A DNA stretch of 8,053 nt from Clostridiales bacterium (lineage in GTDB: Bacteria > Bacillota > Clostridia > Christensenellales > CAG-138): assembly GCA_004557245.1 (NCBI GenBank), contig SFEL01000034.1, positions 1 to 8,053 of the forward strand, written 5' to 3'. Positions 1 to 4,877 of the stretch are shown here, piece after piece. Under the pieces are notes generated by a model, which worked only from the letters and a program-made list of their open reading frames with translations, was not told where the DNA came from and ran no database searches. A program made the position numbers and the translations under genes. The number at the start of each line of letters is the position of its first letter. Position 1 is the first letter of the stretch.

Positions 1-99
1 AGGATCAGCGTTGGCGTGGTGGTGACTCGTTCAATCCAGATAATGTCGAGGCGATCTTGCGGATGTTCCGCAATGGCGATCGGTACAAAATGACAACCA
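1..99. repeat. Terminal overlap, left copy (circular joint)
   Basis: Bases 1-99 are identical to 7955-8053. The replication gene reads in frame through the joint, so this is the redundant end of a circular assembly and not a biological terminal repeat. The closed molecule is 7,954 bp. Confidence 0.95.
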
Positions 100-557
100 G
101 GGCAAGGCTGGAGGAGTTGCTGGGCTGGAAATGGACAGGACGAGGGCGGCGCTACAATGGAAGAACCCAGGTAGAGCATTTGAAACGAGCCAGGGCTCTT
201 CAGACGGTAGACTATCCCAATGGTGAGTGGAGAAATAAGGCCGGAGCGCCGACTGGTCAGCAGAAAGTCCTCGATTGGAGAGCTGAACACCCAGATGGGA
301 GAAAGGTTGATTGCATCCGGGACACAGGGTTGAGCAAACCGACCGTTTACAAGTGGTGGGGGCCGAGCCAAGTTCGGTGTATTTATCCTGATGGAGGGAT
401 GCACAACAAAGGCAGACCGGAGAGCATGAAGCAGATAGTTCTCGATTGGAGAGCTGAACACCCAGATGGGAGAAAGGTTGATTGCATCCGGGACACAGGG
501 TTGAGCAAACCGACCGTTTATAAATGGTGGGGCACGGCCCAAGAGCATACTCCTTGA
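1..557 (+). CDS. Primase-type plasmid replication protein, C-terminal part with two HTH repeats
   Basis: Continuation of the gene that starts at 6889; the reading frame enters at base 3 and stops with TGA at 555-557. After the end of the helical domain (residues to about 380) there is a short Arg-rich linker. Then come two copies of a roughly 55-residue module, each with a YP-(N/D)-G...NK...P lead-in followed by VLDWRAEHPDG and a helix-turn-helix segment CIRDTGLSKPTVYKWWG (repeat cores at residues 445-476 and 502-533). The HTH resembles those of resolvases and transposases, so these modules probably bind origin DNA. Bases 270-349 and 441-520 are identical over 80 nt, while the lead-ins have diverged. 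Whether the repeat number varies between relatives cannot be seen here. Confidence 0.85.
   Translation, partial: DQRWRGGDSFNPDNVEAILRMFRNGDRYKMTTRARLEELLGWKWTGRGRRYNGRTQVEHLKRARALQTVDYPNGEWRNKAGAPTGQQKVLDWRAEHPDGRKVDCIRDTGLSKPTVYKWWGPSQVRCIYPDGGMHNKGRPESMKQIVLDWRAEHPDGRKVDCIRDTGLSKPTVYKWWGTAQEHTP
270..349 (+). repeat. 80-nt direct repeat inside rep, copy 1 (HTH module)
   Basis: Identical base for base to 441-520, at an offset of 171 nt (57 codons, so in frame). It encodes the core LDWRAEHPDGRK onward through the HTH segment. The flanking bases differ (for example CAAGTGG versus TAAATGG just after the repeat). Confidence 0.95.
441..520 (+). repeat. 80-nt direct repeat inside rep, copy 2 (HTH module)
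   Basis: Second identical copy of 270-349. Identity extends to synonymous positions, which suggests recent duplication or gene conversion between the two modules. Confidence 0.95.
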
Positions 558-582
558 TTTCTGGTGGAAATTGTCGTAAAAT
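554..582 (+). promoter_or_regulatory. Promoter for the HTH/coiled-coil gene
   Basis: TTGATT (554-559) and TAAAAT (577-582) are separated by exactly 17 bp. The -35 box overlaps the rep stop codon. The expected start of transcription is near 589, just before two palindromes at 596-616. Predicted by eye only. Confidence 0.6.
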
Positions 583-595
583 AAAGAAAAACAAC

Positions 596-624
596 CTTGT
601 ACAAGCCTTGCACAAGAGGCTTGT
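596..624. promoter_or_regulatory. Tandem palindromic operator upstream of the HTH gene
   Basis: CTTGTACAAG (596-605, a perfect palindrome) and CTTGCACAAG (607-616, one mismatch) lie one base apart, an 11-bp period that puts them on the same DNA face. ACAAGCC (601-607) can also pair with GGCTTGT (618-624) across 10 nt. Being just downstream of the predicted promoter and upstream of an HTH gene, this is a natural site for autorepression. The binding partner is inferred. Confidence 0.55.
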
Positions 625-646
625 TTAAGGGCCGGAGGTATCGACC

Positions 647-1207
647 ATGAATGTGATCTCGTTGAGGGACTATGCAGCGCAGAAAGGTATATCATACGAG
701 GCTGTCCGGCAGCAGGTTGTCAGATATAAGGACGAGCTGGAGGGGCATATCATTAAGGATGGTCGGCAGCAGTTCCTTGACGAGGAGGCAATTTCTTTCC
801 TTGATGCCAAGCGACAGAAGAACCCGGTTACGATCATCCAGCAGAACAAGGACGAGGAGCTGGAGATGCTGCGGCAGCAGAAAGAGGCCCTTCTGGTAAA
901 GGTGGCAGAGCAAGGGGACAAGCTGGATGCGCTGCACACCAAGATCGAGGATATGCTGCAGCTGCAGATCGATGCCAAGGCCGCTACGCTGGCTCTGGAG
1001 GCTGCGACAGCCAGGGAGGGAGAGTTGCGTCAAGCAGCACAGAGCGCCCAGGAGAGGGCTGCAGAGGCCGAAAAAAGGGTTGCAGAAGTATTGGCAGAGG
1101 TGGAAGCTGCGAGAGCCGAGGCTGCAGCAGCTTCAGCAGCGCTGCAGGAAGAGAGAAACCGCAAGCTGTCCTGGCGCGAGCGCTTCCTGGGCCGGAAAGA
1201 TCAGTGA
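647..1207 (+). CDS. HTH / coiled-coil plasmid maintenance protein (KfrA/RepX-like)
   Basis: A 186-residue protein with an N-terminal MerR-like helix-turn-helix (about residues 5-27, LRDYAAQKGISYEAVRQQV) and a small wing-like segment ending near residue 55. A long Ala/Glu/Gln/Arg-rich coiled coil follows from about 68 to 170, and a basic aromatic tail LSWRERFLGRK closes it. The same plan (HTH, long coiled coil, W-R-F tail) is typical of replication-associated or partition-associated proteins encoded just after rep on Firmicutes theta plasmids, and of KfrA. The start is supported by GGAGG at 634-638, 8 nt upstream. It has its own promoter (554-582) with two palindromes between promoter and gene, which suggests autoregulation. 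The likely role is copy control or stability; the exact function is not shown. Confidence 0.75.
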   Translation: MNVISLRDYAAQKGISYEAVRQQVVRYKDELEGHIIKDGRQQFLDEEAISFLDAKRQKNPVTIIQQNKDEELEMLRQQKEALLVKVAEQGDKLDALHTKIEDMLQLQIDAKAATLALEAATAREGELRQAAQSAQERAAEAEKRVAEVLAEVEAARAEAAAASAALQEERNRKLSWRERFLGRKDQ

Positions 1208-1217
1208 GGGCAGCGCT

Positions 1218-1427
1218 ATGTATTGGTGGTGGTGGGGTACCATTTTGGAGGATATTCGGTATTTCAATATCCCCTTGGGCTGCCGGGAGTGTGCTTTTTT
1301 ATGGCAATGCCGGAAGCCCTGGTATCAAGGTCATAAGTGCCGGAATGGGTGCCGAAAGATCAGATTTGCAAAACGCATGAAGCATCTGGAGGACGAAGCC
1401 GATCGGCTGGATAGCTTGGTGCGATAA
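1218..1427 (+). CDS. Small Trp/Cys-rich protein, putative zinc-binding
   Basis: A 69-residue open frame beginning 10 nt after the stop of the HTH gene, with a GAGG (1206-1209) 8 nt upstream, so probably translated from the same transcript. It opens with MYWWWWG (four Trp in a row). It then carries C22-x2-C25-x5-C31 and H39-x-C41-x3-C45, a spacing compatible with a small zinc-binding knuckle. The C-terminus is a charged helix (RMKHLEDEADRLDSLV). I do not recognise the family. The case for a real gene is its position, spacing and ordered Cys pattern; the frame shared with the upstream gene's alternate frame is coincidental. Stop is TAA at 1425-1427. Confidence 0.55.
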   Translation: MYWWWWGTILEDIRYFNIPLGCRECAFLWQCRKPWYQGHKCRNGCRKIRFAKRMKHLEDEADRLDSLVR

Positions 1428-1453
1428 TATAATTCAAGAAGATAAACAGTCAG

Positions 1454-1469
1454 ACAAATCGAAATTTGT
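1454..1469. repeat. Short inverted repeat upstream of the lipoprotein gene
   Basis: ACAAAT (1454-1459) and ATTTGT (1464-1469) flank CGAA. It lies in the AT-rich 100-bp gap (1428-1527) before the lipoprotein gene and could be an operator. I see no convincing -35/-10 pair in this gap. Confidence 0.3.
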
Positions 1470-1527
1470 TGAAGTATTTAAAATGAGATTAGCTTCGAGA
1501 AAGTATTGCTTTAAATTGGAGGCATTT

Positions 1528-2094
1528 ATGAAAAAGTTATTTGCATTTATTCTCGCTTTTTTTCTTTTCCTCTCTGGTTGCAGTAGTACAGAAAGTTCAT
1601 CGACTCCGCAATCAGAAAATTCTCCGTCGCAAGTGGTTCTGCCGGAATTGGAAAAGACAGATTGGCTGGCAGTCAGTACAGATGCCGAAGTATTCAATCT
1701 CAACGGTAGTTTTGACAATCCAAATTTTGAGTATGTCTTTAATCATACGGATACAGTTCCCTTAGACCAGCTCATTGCGTTTACCTTGGTGGCGGATGCG
1801 GCAAGCGAAGGAGCCTGTGAAGAATTGCGGAGTCGGTTTTTAGAGGCCCCCAATACTGTACTGGCCTATCTTGTACTCATGGGCGACCAAGAAGTTGACT
1901 TCTGGGATAATCCTCCCGCAGCTGAAGTTATCTGCCAGCATATCGCCTCCGCAGATGCCGCTTGGCATGATGGGTCAGAGGAATTTACTCAGGTGATAGA
2001 ATCTTGCCGAGAAATCTATCCCAGTGGACCTGTTGCGGAACTTCTGGATGTAATGGAAGCCGAACACAAAGCCAGCATGGAACGAAATCATTAA
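1528..2094 (+). CDS. Secreted lipoprotein of unknown function
   Basis: A 188-residue precursor. It starts MKKLFAFILAFFLFLSGCSS, a classic lipoprotein signal: two Lys, a hydrophobic core and lipobox LSGC with C18 as the lipidated residue. It is therefore expected on the outer face of the cytoplasmic membrane. A Ser/Thr/Gln linker (about 19-36) follows, then a globular, acidic, mostly helical domain with Cys97, Cys136 and Cys160. I do not recognise this domain. The start at 1528 is preferred over the in-frame ATG at 1483 because GGAGG at 1518-1522 is 5 nt upstream and the signal peptide then begins normally. It and its upstream gap are visibly AT-richer than the neighbouring genes, suggesting cargo of separate origin. 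A surface-exclusion or immunity role is possible but unsupported. Confidence 0.8.
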   Translation: MKKLFAFILAFFLFLSGCSSTESSSTPQSENSPSQVVLPELEKTDWLAVSTDAEVFNLNGSFDNPNFEYVFNHTDTVPLDQLIAFTLVADAASEGACEELRSRFLEAPNTVLAYLVLMGDQEVDFWDNPPAAEVICQHIASADAAWHDGSEEFTQVIESCREIYPSGPVAELLDVMEAEHKASMERNH

Positions 2095-2183
2095 CTTCCA
2101 GTTTGTCGAATAGATTTGCCTTTGTTTTTCCGGGATATGATATAAAGTGCGGCATTATGCAGATTAGCAGCTTTTACCGCGCC

Positions 2184-2224
2184 AAAAAGCACCCACCCCA
2201 TTCAAAACGGGGTGGGTACTTTTT
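2184..2224. terminator. Bidirectional intrinsic terminator between convergent genes
   Basis: ACCCACCCC (2191-2199) pairs perfectly with GGGGTGGGT (2209-2217) around a 9-nt loop. The flanks AAAAAG (2184-2189) and CTTTTT (2219-2224) supply a T-run in both directions. It closes the plus-strand lipoprotein transcript (ending 2094) and the minus-strand coupling-protein transcript (ending 2304). Confidence 0.88.
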
Positions 2225-2303
2225 CATATTCGGACAAAACCTTAACTTAATGACATTGCCCGTTTGGGAGGCTCTTTTTATGCCAGCTTTTGAAAGTTAA
2301 TTT

Positions 2304-3686
2304 TCAGTGTTTGTAATAGGGGGTCTTTCGCAGTTTGTCATGCCCGGCAGGATGCAGCAGAACGAGGTCTTTGCGAAGTCGGCCCAGCTCGTCCGGCTCG
2401 ATTGCCCAGGTTTTTTCCTGGCGTTCCGTGATGCTGGCTGCGCCGCGCCCGGTGGTTCTGGAGTAGGATTTTTCTTGCTTGTGACCGATCATTTTTGCGA
2501 AATACTCCTGTGTATCTGTGTCACCAGCACCCAGAATGGCCTTGTACAAGAAGTTGTTTAGCATGGCCTTTCGCTCAATCTCTCCATAAATGCGGTCGAG
2601 ATCAGCGAGGCTCTGGGTGATGACGAAGATCCTTATGCCCCTTTTGCGGAGTTTCTGCAGCGCACCGATGATATCCATTTTGCCGAGGCTGGAAAACTCG
2701 TCCAGGGCAAACAAAATGGGAGGAGTGGCCCCGATCGGTCGGCTGGCAAAGTAGGTCAGCGCCTGGGAAACAACGATGGAAAGCAGAGGGGCATATACAT
2801 CCAGCAGCGTTTCGTCGAGGCGGAAAATGACGCAGCGTTTCTCCAAGGTTTGGGGTGTAAAGGCGATTTGGTTTCCGTCCGGTCGATGTAAGCAGCGTCT
2901 AATATTACGGTTGAGAGCGAAGAGCTTGACTGCAGCATCGACAGATTGCTTGCAGCCGCCTGTATTCTCTGCATTGGTGCCTCGGAAAGATTTGATATAC
3001 AGGCTTGCTTCCTCGTTGCCCTGGGCATCGATCTCCCGGAACAGCTCTGTATATGACGAGCTGATGATCTTCCTGCAGATATCTGTGAAGTCCATGCCGG
3101 AGAAGTAAAAGGCAACCAGTGAGGCCGTGAGTATCTTTCGGCCCTCGTTGGTGAAGAAGAGGGAAGCGTCAGAAGCTCCAGGAATATCCGGCATTATTAG
3201 AAAGGCCAGCTTCTCCAGTTGCTCATGCTTGTCCTGGATATCCTCCATGCCATCGATCAAAGCAAATACATCGTAGGGAATGGTATCTGCAGAACAAGGC
3301 TCAAAAACAAGGCTGTTTTTTCGGTGGACATTGGCGGCGATATCGCCGCTAATGTCTATGGCGAAGTAGTTGCCAGAAAATTTTTGCAGCGTTGGAATGA
3401 GCAAGCAGCTTGTTTTTCCGCTGCCGGAACCGCCCAAGCAAAAAACATGGCCCTCCCGATCAGATGGAGAATAGATAACACGGCCCAGCCGATCGGCGCC
3501 GAATACAATGCCTCTGGCGTTGTTCCAGGATGCAGCTTTGAGGCCGGAGGCCTCTACACGCTGCAGATGCTTGATGATCGGTCGTGCTGCAGCGATTAGA
3601 AGCACGATGGCGAGGAAAAACAAGGAAAAAACAAGCATTGTATGAGTGAATTGATCGAGTTTGTAAAAGAGCGGTTCCATTACCAT
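2304..3686 (-). CDS. VirD4/TraG-type type IV coupling protein (T4CP)
   Basis: A 460-residue membrane ATPase that would dock the relaxase-DNA complex onto a type IV secretion channel. There is one N-terminal membrane segment (about residues 14-33). Walker A is GGSGSGKT (85-92) and Walker B is ILFALDEFSSLG (324-335, D329-E330). A TQSLADLDRIYG motif (357-368) follows in the RecA-like fold, and the C-terminus LLHPAGHDKLRKTPYYK is typical of VirD4/TraG. The insertion between the Walker motifs matches the all-alpha domain. It is compact compared with many family members but looks complete. The start overlaps the relaxase stop by 7 nt; an alternative ATG at 3680 gives a TAATG stop-start overlap. GAGGGG at 3691-3696 could serve either, so translation is probably coupled to the relaxase. 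No channel genes accompany it. Confidence 0.92.
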   Translation of the reverse strand: MVMEPLFYKLDQFTHTMLVFSLFFLAIVLLIAAARPIIKHLQRVEASGLKAASWNNARGIVFGADRLGRVIYSPSDREGHVFCLGGSGSGKTSCLLIPTLQKFSGNYFAIDISGDIAANVHRKNSLVFEPCSADTIPYDVFALIDGMEDIQDKHEQLEKLAFLIMPDIPGASDASLFFTNEGRKILTASLVAFYFSGMDFTDICRKIISSSYTELFREIDAQGNEEASLYIKSFRGTNAENTGGCKQSVDAAVKLFALNRNIRRCLHRPDGNQIAFTPQTLEKRCVIFRLDETLLDVYAPLLSIVVSQALTYFASRPIGATPPILFALDEFSSLGKMDIIGALQKLRKRGIRIFVITQSLADLDRIYGEIERKAMLNNFLYKAILGAGDTDTQEYFAKMIGHKQEKSYSRTTGRGAASITERQEKTWAIEPDELGRLRKDLVLLHPAGHDKLRKTPYYKH

Positions 3687-4309
3687 TGCACCCCTCGATC
3701 GTAGCCTTTTTTATGCAGATATTCTTCCCTGTGCTTCAGCTCGTCAACGGTGAGATTGCCGCCAATCTCACGGGTGATGCCACTATGTACGCAGCAATCG
3801 AAACCCTCTGCTGTCAGATAGTGCTGCAGATCGGGATGGAAGTGCTTGAACTCGTTGAGGTTCAAAACATCGTTAGCACAAATTTTCTCGCTGAAATCTT
3901 CGTGCTTCAGATCGGGGGCAGCTGGGATGAAACAGAAGTGCAAGTGAGGCTGCCCCCCCTCGTCCTGGTGGACGATAGCCTGGACAACATTTTCTTTGTG
4001 GTAGCGATCTTCAAGAAAATTGTATACGCTCTGAAAGAAGCGTTGCTGCTGATCGATCGGAAGCTCCTCTGGAGCCGTGACAATCCAAGCGGCCATGGTT
4101 TTAACATCGGCGCGATTGTAGCAGTATAGCTCCTCTTTACGCTCCAGGTAACGATCGAAGCAGCTGCCCTCCTCTGGGGTGAAAAGGGCGTAGTTATCGC
4201 CGGAGCGCTCCGGGTTGATATCCTCGTTGCTGGAGTTTTCCAAGGTTCGCTCATTGTGCCGGAGTTGGTTCAAAACGGCTCCGTGGGCGAATTTTTTGAG
4301 GCTTGCCAT
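3680..4309 (-). CDS. MOBV-family relaxase, catalytic domain only
   Basis: A 209-residue relaxase that would nick one strand at oriT and lead the transferred strand. Motif I is RHNERTLENSSNEDINPER (residues 17-35), closely matching pMV158 MobM, whose nucleophile is the His of HNER; here that is H18. Next is SGDNYAL (36-42). The metal-binding motif III is H114-x-DE-x3-PHLH124. MOBV proteins usually continue into a C-terminal dimerisation or membrane-associated coiled region of some 200 residues; here the protein stops just after the catalytic domain. The start at 4309 is chosen because AAAGGAGG (4318-4325) lies 8 nt upstream; an in-frame start further out would run into the GC-rich hairpin region. 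It overlaps the coupling-protein gene. Confidence 0.92.
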   Translation of the reverse strand: MASLKKFAHGAVLNQLRHNERTLENSSNEDINPERSGDNYALFTPEEGSCFDRYLERKEELYCYNRADVKTMAAWIVTAPEELPIDQQQRFFQSVYNFLEDRYHKENVVQAIVHQDEGGQPHLHFCFIPAAPDLKHEDFSEKICANDVLNLNEFKHFHPDLQHYLTAEGFDCCVHSGITREIGGNLTVDELKHREEYLHKKGYDRGVQW

Positions 4310-4404
4310 GTGGTGGGCCTCCTTTCTTTTGATAATTTGCGGTGAATGGGGGGCGGCTGATGGCAGACCGGGGCGGGCCGCTGCCATCGTCAGCGCACGC
4401 TCCC

Positions 4405-4435
4405 GGAGCCAGACACGCTATCGCGTGCCGGCTCC
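4405..4435. repeat. Inverted repeat with TATC loop
   Basis: Outer arms GGAGCC (4405-4410) and GGCTCC (4430-4435) enclose a perfect inner stem CACGC (4414-4418) / GCGTG (4423-4427) with loop TATC. Confidence 0.7.
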
Positions 4436-4463
4436 TCAGATCGTGCAGCTGCCTCCTGCAGCT

Positions 4464-4489
4464 CCGGGCCGCGCTGTGCTGCGGCCCGG
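4464..4489. repeat. Inverted repeat, 9-bp all-GC stem
   Basis: CCGGGCCGC (4464-4472) and GCGGCCCGG (4481-4489) pair perfectly around an 8-nt loop. Confidence 0.75.
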
Positions 4490-4503
4490 GCCCGGCCCAG
4501 GAC

Positions 4504-4552
4504 TTTCTCCGGGCCGCCAAGCTCGCTGCGCTCGCCTGGCAGCCCGGAGAAA
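4504..4552. repeat. Long inverted repeat displaying a 16-nt repeated loop
   Basis: TTTCTCCGGGC (4504-4514) pairs with GCCCGGAGAAA (4542-4552). After one mismatch, GCCA (4516-4519) pairs with TGGC (4537-4540). The loop holds GCTCGCTGCGCTCGCC (4521-4536), which recurs in the loop of the next hairpin. Confidence 0.8.
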
Positions 4553-4561
4553 ATCCTGGCC

Positions 4562-4618
4562 CCACCCCAGCGGCCCGATCTTGCTCGCTGCGCTCGCCAG
4601 ACCGGGCCGCTGGGGTGG
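4562..4618. repeat. Perfect 16-bp inverted repeat with the same loop sequence
   Basis: CCACCCCAGCGGCCCG (4562-4577) is the exact reverse complement of 4603-4618. The 25-nt loop contains a second exact copy of GCTCGCTGCGCTCGCC (4583-4598). Confidence 0.85.
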
Positions 4619-4637
4619 CCCCTTTCGTTCTGCCATA

Positions 4638-4667
4638 CAAGGTGGGCAGAATTTTCTGCCCGCCTTG
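4638..4667. repeat. Inverted repeat, 14-bp stem around AATTTT
   Basis: CAAGG-T-GGGCAGAA (4638-4651) pairs with TTCTGCCC-G-CCTTG (4654-4667), with a single T/G position that would wobble-pair in RNA. No T-run follows on either strand, so it does not look like a terminator. Confidence 0.8.
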
Positions 4668-4670
4668 CCG

Positions 4671-4702
4671 GGGGGGAATATGAGCTATCGCTCACACCCC
4701 CC
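4671..4702. repeat. Inverted repeat with TATC loop and adjacent CACAC
   Basis: TGAGC (4681-4685) and GCTCA (4690-4694) enclose TATC. A run of G (4671-4676) and a run of C (4697-4702) can extend the stem. CACAC at 4693-4697 reads GTGTG on the minus strand, the pentamer I recall 5' of the MobM nick, but the stem here lies on the other side of it, so the match is weak. Confidence 0.6.
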
Positions 4703-4712
4703 TGGACCCCCC

Positions 4713-4772
4713 ATGATTGAGAAAACGCCCGGCTGCTGGCTGACGCTGCAGCCGACCTTTTTTCTCAATCAT
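4713..4772. repeat. Nested inverted repeat: 13-bp outer, 7-bp inner stem
   Basis: ATGATTGAGAAAA (4713-4725) is the exact reverse complement of 4760-4772. Inside, CGGCTGC (4730-4736) pairs with GCAGCCG (4748-4754). The outer arms are AT-rich in contrast with their surroundings, so this is the most distinctive single structure in the oriT candidate. Confidence 0.8.
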
Positions 4773-4798
4773 CCAGGGGAGCGTGCGCGCCCCCCTGC

Positions 4799-4853
4799 GG
4801 AACCACCTGGCAGAACTCGCGCCTATTGGCTGCGAGATCTGCCAAGCGGTTCC
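4799..4853. repeat. Three-tier inverted repeat next to the end of the upstream gene
   Basis: GGAACC (4799-4804) pairs with GGTTCC (4848-4853). Inside it TGGCAGA (4808-4814) pairs with TCTGCCA (4838-4844), and inside that CTCGC (4816-4820) with GCGAG (4832-4836). Only short mismatches separate the tiers. Confidence 0.75.
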
Positions 4854-4877
4854 TACCCCCAGAGGGGTGCGTGACGG

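Larger units (their letters stand above)
4326..4877. other. GC-rich, hairpin-packed non-coding region; candidate oriT
   Basis: About 550 bp lie between the stop of the 237-aa gene and the relaxase ribosome binding site, much richer in G and C than the rest. It contains at least seven strong inverted repeats (listed separately) and no gene I can support: the open frames on both strands are stop-poor because of GC content and simply read through the hairpins. The position directly upstream of a MOBV relaxase gene is where oriT lies in pMV158-type plasmids. The nick site itself is not identified. Confidence 0.55.

Noticed and set aside
31..615. 194-residue open frame on the minus strand opposite the end of rep
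   Set aside because: It is antisense to the clear Rep reading frame, its internal repeats are only the mirror of the rep duplication, and it has no ribosome binding site.
927..1427. 166-residue plus-strand frame overlapping the coiled-coil gene
   Set aside because: Its first two thirds are an out-of-frame Arg/Cys-rich reading of the coiled coil; only the part from ATG 1218 makes sense as a gene.
2266..2300. GGGAGG followed after 8 nt by ATG and a six-residue frame (MPAFES)
   Set aside because: It has a good start signal but is too short, lies after the terminator and has no detectable promoter; it may be a remnant of a lost gene.
4310..4387. N-terminal extension of the relaxase frame up to 4387
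   Set aside because: The ATG at 4309 has an ideal AAAGGAGG 8 nt upstream, and the MobM-like motif I then sits at the usual distance from the N-terminus.
4215..4874. 219-residue plus-strand frame (and several minus-strand frames) through the GC-rich region
   Set aside because: Low-complexity Pro/Arg/Ala/Gly content reads straight through the perfect inverted repeats and overlaps the relaxase start; these frames are open only because GC-rich DNA has few stops.
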